Shown here one piece after another: positions 8,308 through 17,346 of a DNA stretch of 64,000 nucleotides. Within the stretch, counting starts at the first letter, position 1; every line of letters starts with the position of its first letter. The DNA lies in assembly GCF_029502005.1 (NCBI RefSeq), contig NZ_JAMQOT010000001.1:248001-312000 (forward strand), given 5' to 3'. The notes under the pieces are model-generated. The model did not search any database, was not told where the DNA came from, and worked only from the letters and a program-made list of their open reading frames with translations. A program made the position numbers and the translations under genes. The stretch is from Natrinema salsiterrestre. Lineage in GTDB: Archaea > Halobacteriota > Halobacteria > Halobacteriales > Natrialbaceae.

Positions 8308-9172
8308 AGAGCAGCCTCCAGAGACCGCCCATCGTCAGGACCGCGCCGACGACCGTGTTGATCGCCGGGAACCACCAGTAGGCGCGATCGACGGCGACGC
8401 TCGCGGTGGCGATCGCGGCCACGAGCGCCGGGTAGACCAGCATGAGTGCGCCCAGCCGAACGTCGAGCGCGCCGAAGGCGGCGGCGCTCGCGAGCCAGCA
8501 CGCGCCGCAGTAGGCGTAGGTTCGGCGTTCACCGAGGACCGTCGCGGTGGTTCGGGTTCCCGTTTCGCGATCGGGTTCGATGTCGGGAATCGCCGAAAAC
8601 GTGTGCATCCCCATCGCCCAGAGCCAGCCGCCCGCGATCGCGAGCAGCGGCGGCTGGCTGCCGGCGACGGCGGCGTACGCGGCCGCGCCCGGCGTAATGT
8701 AGAGCCCGTTCGAGACGGAGTCGAGGAGCGGCGTCGTCTTGAACCGGGCCGGCGGCGCGCTGTACGCCGCGCCGAGGACGAGAAAGGCGACGAGCCACGG
8801 CACCGCGGCCGTCCCGACCAGCGGGACGAGGGGGATCGGCAGGGCTGCACAGAGCCCGACGGCCGCGGGAACGTATCCTTGCCCCCGATAGCGCGCCTCC
8901 TTCGTCTCCTTCTTCGGGTTCGCCGCGTCGATCTCCCGGTCATAGATATCGTTGATTCCGTAGAGGAACACGTTCGCCGGCAGGAGGAAGTACGCGAACA
9001 GGCCGATCACAGTCGGGGAAAACAGGTCCTCGACGGACGCGGCGGCGTAGGCGACGCCGACGACGACCGGGCCGGCCAGATACAGCCAGAATCGCGGCCG
9101 CGAGAGCGTCAGCAGGTACGACAGCTGTTCGCCGACGCTGACCTCGCTCGGGGCCGCCGATTCCTGAGTCAT
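8300..9172 (-). CDS. lyeJ: Lycopene elongase/hydratase (UbiA-family prenyltransferase)
   Basis: Membrane prenyltransferase of 290 residues that adds C5 units from DMAPP to both ends of lycopene, with hydration, to build the C50 bacterioruberin skeleton. The UbiA signature NDIYDREIDAANPKK is at about 74-88 and a second Asp-rich motif, AIPDIEPDRETG, at about 195-206. About eight transmembrane segments are visible. Order and overlap with cruF (8 bp) and the upstream crtD match the bacterioruberin cluster described in Haloarcula japonica. It starts 109 bp after the end of crtD. Confidence 0.93.
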   Translation of the reverse strand: MTQESAAPSEVSVGEQLSYLLTLSRPRFWLYLAGPVVVGVAYAAASVEDLFSPTVIGLFAYFLLPANVFLYGINDIYDREIDAANPKKETKEARYRGQGYVPAAVGLCAALPIPLVPLVGTAAVPWLVAFLVLGAAYSAPPARFKTTPLLDSVSNGLYITPGAAAYAAVAGSQPPLLAIAGGWLWAMGMHTFSAIPDIEPDRETGTRTTATVLGERRTYAYCGACWLASAAAFGALDVRLGALMLVYPALVAAIATASVAVDRAYWWFPAINTVVGAVLTMGGLWRLLYG

Positions 9173-9281
9173 GGGTGGTGTCTCGAGCGCGCAGTGCCGT
9201 TCGTCCGCGAACGAGCGGATCGTCTCGAACGGACCGCTGTCGGACGCGTTCGGGCAGCCCGGTGGCCTCGTCGCGGTCCCG

Positions 9282-10778
9282 TCACGGCCGGGGTTCGATG
9301 CCGTGGTCCTCGAGTACCGCCTCGGCCGTCAGATCGCCGCTGATGAGACACATCGGGACGCCGATGCCGGGTGTGGTGTCACCACCCGCGAAGTAGAGTC
9401 CATCGACTTCGCTCGACCGGTGGGGCGGTCGGAAGAGGGCCGTCTGCCGAAGGGTGTGGGCCAGTCCCAGCGCCGTTCCCTCGCGGCTGTTGTACCGACT
9501 CGCGAAGTCGTCGACCGAGAACCGCTCCTCGAGGACGATCCGATCCCGGAGCTCCGTCCCGGTGTTCGCGGCGATATCGTCGAGGACGACGTCGCGATAC
9601 TGCTCGCGGATCTCGGGGGTGTCCTCGAGTCCCGGTGCGATCGGGACGAGGACGAACAGGGCGCTGTGACCGTCGGGAGCGACGTCGTCGTCGGTCTCCG
9701 AGGGGACACAGCAGTAGTAGGCGGGGTCGTCCGGCCACTGCGGGTCCTCGAAGATCTGGTCGAAGTGGTCCTCCCACTCCGTCGGCAAGACGAGCGTGTG
9801 GTGGGCGAGTTCGTCGACGTCGCCCTCGACGCCCAGATAGAGCAGGAACGCGGAGGGCGCGTACGTTCGGTCTTCCCAGTAGTCGTCGTCGTGGCCGCGC
9901 CGTTCGGGCGTGAGTAGCTCCTGCTCGGTGTGGGCGTAATCGGCGTTGCTCACGACCAGGTCCGCCCGCACCGGCCCCGTCGGCGTTTCGACCTCGAACC
10001 CGCCCGTGCGGCCCTTGATCTCCGTCGCCGGACGATCGGTCTCGTACTCGACGCCGAGTTCCGCGCCCATGTCGACGATCCCGTCGATGACCGCGCCGAT
10101 CCCGCCGTCGGGGTACCAGACGCCGAGGTTGAAATCGACGTGGCTCATCAGGTTGTACAGCGCCGGCGTGTTCGTCGGGGACCCGCCGAGGAACACCAGC
10201 GTGTACTGCATGATCTGCTGGAGTTTCGGGTGGTCGAAATAGCCCTCCACGTGGCCCTGCATCGAGCCGAGCAGCGAGAGCCCGCGGGCCTGCCGCGCCA
10301 CGTCGAGGTCGAGATAGTCGCGCAGCTTCGTCCGATCCTCGTAGACGAAGTGTTCCATCCCGACCTCGTAGTTCTCCTTGGACTTCGCGAGGTAGCGCTC
10401 GAGCGCGTCGCCGGCACCCGCCTCGTACTCCTCGAAGACGGCCTTCGTTCGCTCGAGGTCCGGCGTGATGTCCACCTGGTCGCCGTCTTTGAAGAAAATC
10501 CGGTAGTGGGGATCGAGATGCGAGAGTTCGTAGTAGTCGCTCGGCGTCCGATCGAAATCGGCGAAGAACCGCTCGAAGACGTCCGGCATCAGATACCACG
10601 AGGGACCCATGTCGAATTTGAACCCGTCCTTCTCGAGACGGCTCGCTCGGCCACCCAGCTGTTCGTTCTTCTCGATGACGCGGACGTCGGCACCCGCGTC
10701 GGCGAGGTAACAGGCCGTCGAGAGCCCACCGATCCCGCTCCCGATTACGACCACCGACTCGTCCGCCAGCGATTGCAT
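9282..10778 (-). CDS. crtD: Carotenoid desaturase (CrtD-type, CrtI family)
   Basis: FAD-dependent desaturase of 498 residues. The N-terminal dinucleotide fold reads VVVIGSGIGGLSTACYLADAG (about 9-29), followed by the acidic ribose-binding IEKNEQLGGRA. The C-terminal CrtI signature GLYFAGGDTTPGIGVPMC is at about 462-479. Phytoene desaturase CrtI and 3,4-desaturase CrtD are close paralogues. Being first in a crtD-lyeJ-cruF unit favours CrtD (desaturation of C45/C50 intermediates), but a phytoene desaturase role is possible because no other desaturase is seen here. GTTTAACA on the minus strand at about 10804-10811 sits at leaderless distance from the start. Confidence 0.88.
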   Translation of the reverse strand: MQSLADESVVVIGSGIGGLSTACYLADAGADVRVIEKNEQLGGRASRLEKDGFKFDMGPSWYLMPDVFERFFADFDRTPSDYYELSHLDPHYRIFFKDGDQVDITPDLERTKAVFEEYEAGAGDALERYLAKSKENYEVGMEHFVYEDRTKLRDYLDLDVARQARGLSLLGSMQGHVEGYFDHPKLQQIMQYTLVFLGGSPTNTPALYNLMSHVDFNLGVWYPDGGIGAVIDGIVDMGAELGVEYETDRPATEIKGRTGGFEVETPTGPVRADLVVSNADYAHTEQELLTPERRGHDDDYWEDRTYAPSAFLLYLGVEGDVDELAHHTLVLPTEWEDHFDQIFEDPQWPDDPAYYCCVPSETDDDVAPDGHSALFVLVPIAPGLEDTPEIREQYRDVVLDDIAANTGTELRDRIVLEERFSVDDFASRYNSREGTALGLAHTLRQTALFRPPHRSSEVDGLYFAGGDTTPGIGVPMCLISGDLTAEAVLEDHGIEPRP

Positions 10779-10803
10779 AGTGAACCGTCAGTCACGGGGC
10801 GAT

Positions 10804-10811
10804 GTTAAACG
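10804..10811 (-). promoter_or_regulatory. TATA-like box of the crtD-lyeJ-cruF unit
   Basis: Minus-strand GTTTAACA lies 26-33 bp upstream of the crtD ATG, the spacing expected for a leaderless archaeal transcript. It is the only AT-rich element near the start. The call rests on spacing and composition only. Confidence 0.4.
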
Positions 10812-10938
10812 TGTATCATACATAGGTAGGGATTCGGACGGGAACCGGTGGCCGTGGCGAGACGGGTGACGGATCGAGCGACGACGTCCGCCCCGACCAG
10901 TCCGGTGGGTTCCTGTAGGCCGGTCCCGTAGGGGAGGT

Positions 10939-11637
10939 ATGGACGGAACGACAGCCGTCGTGACCGGCGGCACTCGCGGCATCGGACGGGCCGTCGCCGA
11001 GGCGTTCGCGGCCGAGGGAGCCGCCGTCGTCGTGGGCGCTCGAGACGGCGACGAGGTCGGGACGACCGTCGACGCGCTCGAGGACGCGGGTGCGACCGCA
11101 GCGGGCCACAGGACCGACGTTCGGGACGAGTACGACGTGGAGCGCCTTACCGAGACCGCCTCGCGAACGGGCGCGGCGTCCGGTATCGACGTCGTCGTTC
11201 CCGCGGCGGGCGTCTACCACGGCGAAGCCGGACACACGCCGACGGACGACGAGTCGTATTCGGCGTTCGACGATCACTGGCGGACGAACGGACGCGGCGT
11301 CTACGCGACGATCCGCGAGTCTCTCCCGCACCTGAACGACGGCGCGCGGGTGCTCGTCCCGACGGGATCGGTGGCTCGAGACGGGATGGCGGGATACGGC
11401 TCCTACGCGATCTCCAAGGCGACCGCGGAGGCGGTAACTCGTGGCTTCGCGGCCGACACCGAGTACGTCGTCGGGTGTCTGGACCCCGGCATCGTCGAGA
11501 CGGACCTTTCAGGAGCGAACGGCCGCGATCCCGACGCCGTCGCGCCGATGTTCGTCTGGGCGGCGCTCGAGGCGGAGCCGGGCGAACTGAACGGAGCGGT
11601 CGTCGGACTGCGCGAGTGGAAAACGGCGACCCGGTGA
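10939..11637 (+). CDS. SDR-family oxidoreductase
   Basis: A 232-residue short-chain dehydrogenase/reductase that uses NAD(P)(H) to interconvert an alcohol and a carbonyl; the substrate is unknown. The cofactor motif TGGTRGIG is at 9-16, a variant of the NNAG motif (PAAG) at 88-91, the catalytic serine at about 144, and YxxxK as Y156/K160 in SYAISKATAEAV. Basic residues after the second strand (GARDGD) hint at NADP(H). The C-terminal PGIVETDL matches the substrate loop. It is divergent from crtD; a link with carotenoid metabolism is possible but unsupported. Confidence 0.88.
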   Translation: MDGTTAVVTGGTRGIGRAVAEAFAAEGAAVVVGARDGDEVGTTVDALEDAGATAAGHRTDVRDEYDVERLTETASRTGAASGIDVVVPAAGVYHGEAGHTPTDDESYSAFDDHWRTNGRGVYATIRESLPHLNDGARVLVPTGSVARDGMAGYGSYAISKATAEAVTRGFAADTEYVVGCLDPGIVETDLSGANGRDPDAVAPMFVWAALEAEPGELNGAVVGLREWKTATR

Positions 11638-11710
11638 CGGTTCAGAAATCGGTCGCGACGGTCGGCGAGGACGGGACGGCTTCAAGTCTCCCGGATGACC
11701 CGCTCGAGTC

Positions 11711-12787
11711 TCAGAACCCGCCGAAGGCCATCAGGAACAGCGCGACGGCGATGATGGCAAACAGCGCACCGACGCCCTTCTTGATCGTCCCCGTATCCAG
11801 CGCGGCGGAGACGTAGGGTGCGATCTGCCCGCCCGTCGCGGCGGCGGGACAGGTCCAGATGACCATGTTCCACGGCGTCGACGCCAGGTTCATCGTGTGA
11901 CCGCCGGGGACTAACCCGCCGCCGAATACGTGGACGACGGAGGCGAGGATGGCCGTCGAGGCGACGACGATGTGATTCGTGCCGATAGCGATTCGGACGG
12001 GGACGTTCGTCCGGAGCATCGAAATGATTCCTAGTTCGCCGATCCCGAAGCCGGCCAGTCCCTGAAAGACGCCGCCGATGCTGTAGTTTGCGAACCGCTC
12101 GAGGTAGCCGCCTCGCGAGTACTCGTAGCCGTTCCCGTCGCGGTCCGCACGGGTCACGGTCCCGTTCTCGGCGGTCCGGACCCCGGCGACGCCGGGTTTG
12201 GTGGCGTCGTTCGGCAGTCCGCCGTCCGTCGCCACCGCCGATTCACCCGACGCGTCCGGTTCGTCGTGGCTGAGGTCGGCTTTGAGCAACAGATACGCGG
12301 CCGCGAGCAGCGCGACCGCCAGCAACGCGTGGAAGACGGGCTCCGGGATGACGAACGAGAGGAACGCGCCGGCGACGACGAACGGGATCCCCCCGAGGAC
12401 GAGACTGAGTGCCAGCCGACGGTCGACGAGCCCGTGCTGGATGAACGCCAGCGACGAACTCGAGAGGCCGAAGGATTCGCTGAGGAGCCCGATTTTCACC
12501 AGCGTCTCGGGTTCCAGGGGATAGGCGAGGAGCGGGAAGATGAAGATGAGGAACGGAACGAAGATCGCTGAGCCGCTGATTCCGACGGTGTTGACGATGG
12601 TCGCACCGATCACGAACGGGATGAAGAGCCACCAGTACTCCAACCAGTAGCCGGTCCCGGTACCGTCCGGTGTCGGTGCGAGGAAATACACCCCGAGGAC
12701 GAACGCCAGTGGTGCGAGGAATACGAGGACGTGCTGATACTTGAGAAACGTCTTCTGAACGCTTGATGACGAAGACGAGGGTGTCAT
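11711..12787 (-). CDS. TSUP-family permease (TauE/SafE, DUF81)
   Basis: Membrane protein of 358 residues with about nine hydrophobic segments in two halves, separated by a polar cytoplasmic loop (about 200-245). The first half contains IVNTVGISGSAIFVPFLIF and the second GGVFQGLAGFGIGELGIISMLRTNVPVRIAIGT, the duplicated TSUP pattern. Members export or import sulfite, sulfonates, thiosulfate or other small anions; the substrate cannot be told from sequence. The ATG at 12787 fits an AT-rich TATA-like stretch on the minus strand at about 12815-12827; an in-frame start at 12892 would add a polar tail reading through that promoter. Confidence 0.88.
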   Translation of the reverse strand: MTPSSSSSSVQKTFLKYQHVLVFLAPLAFVLGVYFLAPTPDGTGTGYWLEYWWLFIPFVIGATIVNTVGISGSAIFVPFLIFIFPLLAYPLEPETLVKIGLLSESFGLSSSSLAFIQHGLVDRRLALSLVLGGIPFVVAGAFLSFVIPEPVFHALLAVALLAAAYLLLKADLSHDEPDASGESAVATDGGLPNDATKPGVAGVRTAENGTVTRADRDGNGYEYSRGGYLERFANYSIGGVFQGLAGFGIGELGIISMLRTNVPVRIAIGTNHIVVASTAILASVVHVFGGGLVPGGHTMNLASTPWNMVIWTCPAAATGGQIAPYVSAALDTGTIKKGVGALFAIIAVALFLMAFGGF

Positions 12788-12973
12788 TGAACCGTGAAGC
12801 CTGCTATTGGAGGTTACAAATAAGAATATTTCCCTCTCCCAGCACTGTGCCAGCCGTTTGCACATTTGAAGGGAGGAAGACGCGACGAGCAAACGCGGGC
12901 GATCGGCTCGAGATCCCGGAAAATCGAAATATCCTCAATATTTATTAGGCCAACCACGGTATATATTACCACA

Positions 12974-13165
12974 ATGAGTTTTCCAGAGGGGTCACGCAAA
13001 CCGGGTGAGCAGTCCGCAGTGGAGGACAGCGGCGATGCAGTCGATCGCGCCCCGACGGACGGACTCGTCGCGACTGTGCTGGAGCCGCTTCGAACGCACG
13101 TCCGGACGTGGGCGGATCGGTACGTGGAGATGCGCGTCGACGCGAGGACCGGGTCTCGAGACTAA
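12974..13165 (+). CDS. Small hypothetical protein, 63 residues
   Basis: The ATG at 12974 lies 27-35 bp after TATTTATTA (12939-12947), an excellent leaderless promoter arrangement. The protein has a polar acidic first half and a second half with LVATVLEPLRTHVRTWADRYVEMRVDAR, which could form one amphipathic helix. No family recognised. It is divergent from the TSUP permease. Confidence 0.55.
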   Translation: MSFPEGSRKPGEQSAVEDSGDAVDRAPTDGLVATVLEPLRTHVRTWADRYVEMRVDARTGSRD

Positions 13166-13302
13166 GGATCCGTCGCAGTTCGTTTCGGTCGCTTCGATAG
13201 CTTCTTTCTGCGTTCCGATGGCTGGCTCTCGAGCCAGCGCGACCGCTACGGGCGGACTGTCGTGCGGAGAAGTCTAGTAGTGAGCGGAACCGAAACCGAG
13301 GT

Positions 13303-13587
13303 TCAATCGATGTGGCCTTCGCGACGCAGTTGATCTGCGTCCTGACCAGTGTAGCGCCATTCGATGGTTGCCTTCTCGTCTTGCCAGTCCCAGGGCTCGG
13401 CGACGACGATGTCGTCTTGCTCGATCCAGGTCCGATATTTCATCCGGCCCGGAATGCGGCCGAGTCGCTCCTCGCCGTCCTCACAGCGGAGGCGGACGTG
13501 GTTGCCACCGAGGTGTTCGGTTACGACGGCGAATACTTCATCGCTGTTGGGCATACGGAGGTTCCGTCGCCCGGAGTCTTCTGTCAC
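13303..13587 (-). CDS. eif1a: Translation initiation factor aIF-1A
   Basis: Archaeal orthologue of eIF1A (94 residues), binding the small subunit A site and promoting start-codon selection. The N-terminus [17 protein letters not shown] and the S1-type OB-fold core ([43 protein letters not shown]) are diagnostic. CATTTAAAC on the minus strand at 13609-13617 is the TATA box, 22-30 bp before the ATG, so the transcript is nearly leaderless. Confidence 0.96.
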   Translation of the reverse strand: MTEDSGRRNLRMPNSDEVFAVVTEHLGGNHVRLRCEDGEERLGRIPGRMKYRTWIEQDDIVVAEPWDWQDEKATIEWRYTGQDADQLRREGHID

Positions 13588-13755
13588 AGTTCCACTACGT
13601 GCGGTAGACGTTTAAATGGTTGGGGAGTCGTGCTATCGTACGCCAACATAGTGTCAATTCGTTCACCGTACCCCGCGAACGACTCCACGAACGTGACCGT
13701 TCGTCGAAGGAATCACCGCGTCAGTACGTCGAACGAACCGCTGCCACACCGGTCA

Positions 13756-14292
13756 CTACAATTCCCGATCGGAGTCCGGATTCTCGAGTTCCCACAGGAG
13801 TTCCGGCAGGAAGGCCTCGAGGTTGTCGATGACGCTGCGCTCGCTGACGTTCAGCCCCTCGCAGTGCTCGTGGGCGGAATCGCGAATGTCGACGTGGAGG
13901 TCGCCGTCCTCGAGCCAGACGCCGAGCGGAAAGACCGAACACCGGGTCGGTTTCCAGTCCTCCTCGAGGTGGAGCGAACACAGTCCGTCCTCCCGGAGGA
14001 ACGCACAGGCCGAGCCGTCCTCGCCGACGTGCTCGTCGCGGTCCTTCGCCTCGCGCGTGACGAACTTCTCGCCGCGAAACTCCGTCGTGGTCTCGGCGAG
14101 GTTCGCCCGCTGGGCCAGCTCGAGGAGGTCCCTGTCGTAGAGGAGCACGCCGTGGTGACAACACCACGTACAGTCGTCGACGCACTCGAAGGTGAGGTCG
14201 GGATCGAACTCGACGACGACCTCGCGGTCGGGATACACCTCGACGCGTCGGTGGTCAGCGCTCACGACCGTGGAGAGGCGGGTCGGACCCAA
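13756..14292 (-). CDS. YkgJ-family cysteine-cluster protein
   Basis: A 178-residue protein with the metal-binding cysteine pattern of the YkgJ/zinc-iron chelator family: C37, C41, C44 and C45 (FECVDDCTWCCHHGVLL), then C96 and C105 (SACAFLREDGLCSLH), C118 (TRCSVFP) and a late HEHCEGL. The family binds Zn or Fe-S clusters, and most members have no assigned function. The N-terminus is uncertain: the chosen start adds MGPTRLSTV before a GTG at 14265, which could be the true start. Confidence 0.8.
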   Translation of the reverse strand: MGPTRLSTVVSADHRRVEVYPDREVVVEFDPDLTFECVDDCTWCCHHGVLLYDRDLLELAQRANLAETTTEFRGEKFVTREAKDRDEHVGEDGSACAFLREDGLCSLHLEEDWKPTRCSVFPLGVWLEDGDLHVDIRDSAHEHCEGLNVSERSVIDNLEAFLPELLWELENPDSDREL

Positions 14293-14347
14293 GTGCCTTT
14301 CTACCCGTCTATTCCACGGCCGCGTCGCGATCGATTTCGAGGACGAC

Positions 14348-15109
14348 CTACGAGCGAACTCCCTCGGACTCGAGCGGCAGTTTCTCCCGTTCGCTCGAGT
14401 CGACGACGGTGTTGCGGAGCGTGCCGACGCCCTCGTAGGTGATCTCGACGGTGTCGCCGGGTTCGACGAGGCCGGGGTTGGCGGGGCTGCCGAAGGAGAT
14501 CACGTCGCCGGGGCGGAAGGTGAACCGGCGTGAGAGGTGCGAGACGATCTCGTCGGGGTCGAAGAGCATCAGTTCGGTGTTCGCTTCCTGGCGGCGCTCG
14601 CCGGCCACGTCGGTGTACATGTCGATCCCGCTTGGGTCGACGGCGGTCTCGATCCACGGCCCGAGCGGGCCGGAGGCGTCGAAGGCCTTCCGGGCCGTTC
14701 GGCCGCCCTGATCGAGCGCGTCCATATCGTTCAGAATCGTGTAGCCGCGGACGACGTCGGACACCTCGTCTTCGGGGACGTTCCGGCAGGGTTCGTCGAT
14801 GACGGCCGCGAGCTCGCCGGCGTAGGTCACCTCGTCGCTGAAACTGGGGTAGGGAATCGAATCCCCGTGACCGACGAGCGACGCCGGCGGCTTGATGAAG
14901 AAGTCGGGTTCGTCGGGTCGCTCGTACTCCATCTGATCGAGGGTCGCCGCGAAGTTCCGGCCGACGCAGTACAGCGCCGAGGGGTCACAGGGCGGCAGGA
15001 AGTCGCCGTCCGTTTCCACCTCGTAGACGCCGTCGTCTGCGTGAACGACCCCGTCTTCGTACCGTCCGGATACCGGTCCATCGTCCGTCGCGATCCGCGC
15101 GAGTTTCAT
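14348..15109 (-). CDS. Fumarylacetoacetate hydrolase (FAH) family protein
   Basis: A 253-residue single-domain FAH-fold enzyme. Family signatures: YCVGRNFAATLDQM near 47-60, FFIKPPASLVGHGDSI near 70-85, the metal-ligand helix YAGELAAVI, the GYTILNDMDALDQ segment, and the C-terminal FRPGDVISFGSPANPG. Such proteins include 2-keto-4-pentenoate hydratases, oxaloacetate decarboxylases and fumarylpyruvate hydrolases; the actual substrate cannot be read from sequence. The ATG at 15109 is preferred over the GTG at 15112. The neighbours give no pathway. Confidence 0.87.
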   Translation of the reverse strand: MKLARIATDDGPVSGRYEDGVVHADDGVYEVETDGDFLPPCDPSALYCVGRNFAATLDQMEYERPDEPDFFIKPPASLVGHGDSIPYPSFSDEVTYAGELAAVIDEPCRNVPEDEVSDVVRGYTILNDMDALDQGGRTARKAFDASGPLGPWIETAVDPSGIDMYTDVAGERRQEANTELMLFDPDEIVSHLSRRFTFRPGDVISFGSPANPGLVEPGDTVEITYEGVGTLRNTVVDSSEREKLPLESEGVRS

Positions 15110-15250
15110 CACCGGCGGTCTCGGGGCCGGCGGATTAGTGGTACCGGTTTGACGACGAGCCGATCCGATCAGTAACTCAGTTCGCGGCCGCGGTCTCGGG
15201 GCAGATGCAGGGACAGTCTATACCGGATCACCCGACGGAGCGAGAACTGC

Positions 15251-15490
15251 ATGTGCGCTAGCTTCACCGACAACGACGAGGGGAAACGGGTCGTCAACGC
15301 GAACGGAGACGAGATCGGCATGGTGAAAACCGTCAGCGGCGGAACCGCCCATATCGATCCCGATCCCGGCATGACCGACACGATCAAATCCAAACTCGGC
15401 TGGGGCGACCACGACGAGGAGACCTACCCGCTCGACGACGACGACGTCGAATCGATAACTGACGACGAGATCCGACTCCAGCGCCTCTGA
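15251..15490 (+). CDS. PRC-barrel-like small protein
   Basis: A 79-residue acidic protein with a PRC-barrel-type opening, GKRVVNANGDEIGMVKTVSGGTAHIDPD, followed by a Gly/Asp-rich loop and a final EIRLQRL strand. PRC-barrel mini-proteins are abundant in haloarchaea and are thought to be RNA- or protein-interaction modules; this one has no assigned function. The start at 15251 directly precedes the conserved core. Confidence 0.72.
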   Translation: MCASFTDNDEGKRVVNANGDEIGMVKTVSGGTAHIDPDPGMTDTIKSKLGWGDHDEETYPLDDDDVESITDDEIRLQRL

Positions 15491-15655
15491 GCGACGACCG
15501 AGCTGTTTATCGAGACGCGAGAGCGTCCGCTGTCAGTCGGCAGGGAAGACCCCACAGTCCCGATCACCGAAGGACGCCAAGCAGCTCACCGGAAAATTCT
15601 CCTCGAGGGTCTGCAAGCGGACGTTCAGTTACGTCTCGATCTCGAGATCGGCACC

Positions 15656-15892
15656 TCACTCCTCGATCAGCAGGTACGTTCGGCCGCCGCGGTGCTCGAG
15701 CGAAACGGCGTCCGTCTCGAGGTTCGAGCGGACGTATTCGCGGATCTCCGTCGTATGAACGTCGGAGACGTCGATCCGTCGTCGCTGGTCGGCCGTCCGG
15801 GCGTCCCGGTCGTCGCTCGACTGGGGCTCGCGTCGAGTACCGTTCTCGGTATGTTCGGTACGGGTATCAGTCTCCTCGACGATCAGTGGCAT
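15656..15892 (-). CDS. Hypothetical acidic protein, 78 residues
   Basis: Begins MPLIVEETD at 15892. A charged, probably disordered middle (about 8-45) leads to a structured-looking C-terminus (VHTTEIREYVRSNLETDAV ... RTYLLIEE). I do not recognise the family. The acidic composition fits a real haloarchaeal gene. Confidence 0.5.
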   Translation of the reverse strand: MPLIVEETDTRTEHTENGTRREPQSSDDRDARTADQRRRIDVSDVHTTEIREYVRSNLETDAVSLEHRGGRTYLLIEE

Positions 15893-15980
15893 ACGTCTCA
15901 ATTGGAGAGATAGTACGTCAAACCGACCCGTCCGGAGTGAAAGTGAAAGTGCGAGACGGCGTCTTGGTCCCGGCCGACTC

Positions 15981-16397
15981 CTATCCGAGCGGTTTGAGCT
16001 CGATCCGGTGTGGGCCGTCATCCGTCTCGAGCGTAACCGAATCGGCGATCGCCTCGCGGGCCCGGGCCTGCCAGTCGTCGACGGCCTCGGCGTGTCGCTC
16101 CCGGACGCGGTCGGCTTCGTCCGCGTCCGCGTTCTCGAGTGCGGACTCGAGGTCGGGGTAGTCGGCGACGACGTCGTCCGCGATGACGTCGGCGGGCGAC
16201 AGGTGGACCGCGCCGGTCAGTTCGGTGTCGTCGACGCGGTAGACGTGGATGCGGGCCCGCATCCGGCCGTGAAACGGCGGCGTCACCCGGAGGACGGCGT
16301 CCCCCGGGTTCTCCCGACTGTAGATGTAGGCGTCGACGGCGTCCTCCGGCGACAGTGCGATCGAACGGATCGCTGACGGGTCGTCGTCCTCGACCAT
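15981..16397 (-). CDS. Conserved haloarchaeal protein of unknown function, 138 residues
   Basis: The start at 16397 gives an acidic protein with a helix (SIALSPEDAVDAYIYSREN), a strand region VLRVTPPFHGRMRARIHVYR, a segment AVHLSPADVIADDVVADYPDLE, and a long charged helix ending WQARAREAIADSV. I recall similar proteins in many haloarchaea without a function. The pattern looks soluble. It is 151 bp downstream of the cobalamin operon in the opposite-end orientation (same strand, after cbiZ) and could be a last, distant member, though nothing in it suggests a B12 role. Confidence 0.6.
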   Translation of the reverse strand: MVEDDDPSAIRSIALSPEDAVDAYIYSRENPGDAVLRVTPPFHGRMRARIHVYRVDDTELTGAVHLSPADVIADDVVADYPDLESALENADADEADRVRERHAEAVDDWQARAREAIADSVTLETDDGPHRIELKPLG

Positions 16398-16548
16398 CGG
16401 CCGACGCTTGGAGTCGCGACGAGTTAACTGTCGGGTCCGGAGTGACCGCCGAAGTCCGGGAGACGACTCTCCGGCCGGCCCAGACGGTGACGGACCACCG
16501 TCTTCGCTTCGGCTGCCAGCGGCGAGTGCTCGCCGCTCGTGGCACCCG

Positions 16549-17346
16549 TCACTCGTCCGTCGACCGACCGTCGAAATCCTCGAGCGGGGGTCGAAAAACC
16601 GTCCCCCGGCCGTCCGTCGAAACGCCGTAGGGCGCGTCGGCGACCGATTCCGGACAGCTCGAATCGGCGTCCCGGTAGTGGGCACGGAGCGATGCCCGAA
16701 CGGCGTCCCGAACGCAGGCGCGCGTCGCCGCGCCGACGGTGGTTCCGCTTCCCGAAAACTCGGCCGGCGACCCCGCCGGATCGTGACCGACGACGATCGC
16801 GTCCGTCGTCGTCCCGGGGAAGCCGGTTTCGGCGAGTAACGTCGCCGCCTTCGCCTCCGCGGCGACCGCGATTAGGTTGGCCAACGCACCCGGTGCGAGC
16901 GCGCGCGTGGTCCCGACGATGACGTTGACGGTACCCCGGCCCTGCTCGAGCCCGGCCCCCTCGGATTCCTCTCCCTCGGCATCGACCGCCTCGGCGGGAG
17001 CCGGCTGCATCGGTAACGCGGCGGGGTTGGAAATCCCGGCGGTCGCATAGGCCGTCACCGGACCCCGACGAGCACCGCGAGCGTCCGCGATGTCGACGCC
17101 CGTCAACAGAATCGGTCCGGCAGGAGCTCCGTCGGGCGTCCCGAACCCCGCCCGCTCGAGTCGCTCGTCGACGTAGCGCTCGAGGTCAGTCCGGTCCCAG
17201 CCCTCGGGAACCGAGACGTTGTACGCGCGGTCCGCCGTACAGCGGCCGCCGTCCCAGCCGGTCGAGAGCCATTCGGTGCCCCGCCGACGAACCCGAAGCA
17301 CGCCGTCCCGCCGAAGCGAATCGTAGTCGAGGTCCGGCTCGGTCAT
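16549..17346 (-). CDS. cbiZ: Adenosylcobinamide amidohydrolase
   Basis: CbiZ cleaves the amide bond of adenosylcobinamide to adenosylcobyric acid so that imported incomplete corrinoids can be remodelled, the archaeal salvage route. The 265-residue protein carries the family core TGVDIADARGARRGPVTAYATAGISNPAAL and TVNVIVGTTRALAPGALANLIAVAAEAKAATLLAE, and GTTTDAIVVGHDP near the C-terminus. A polar insertion at about 118-135 is not conserved. Its ATG overlaps the end of cobD by 4 bp (17343-17346), so it is the last clear gene of the cobalamin operon. Confidence 0.93.
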   Translation of the reverse strand: MTEPDLDYDSLRRDGVLRVRRRGTEWLSTGWDGGRCTADRAYNVSVPEGWDRTDLERYVDERLERAGFGTPDGAPAGPILLTGVDIADARGARRGPVTAYATAGISNPAALPMQPAPAEAVDAEGEESEGAGLEQGRGTVNVIVGTTRALAPGALANLIAVAAEAKAATLLAETGFPGTTTDAIVVGHDPAGSPAEFSGSGTTVGAATRACVRDAVRASLRAHYRDADSSCPESVADAPYGVSTDGRGTVFRPPLEDFDGRSTDE

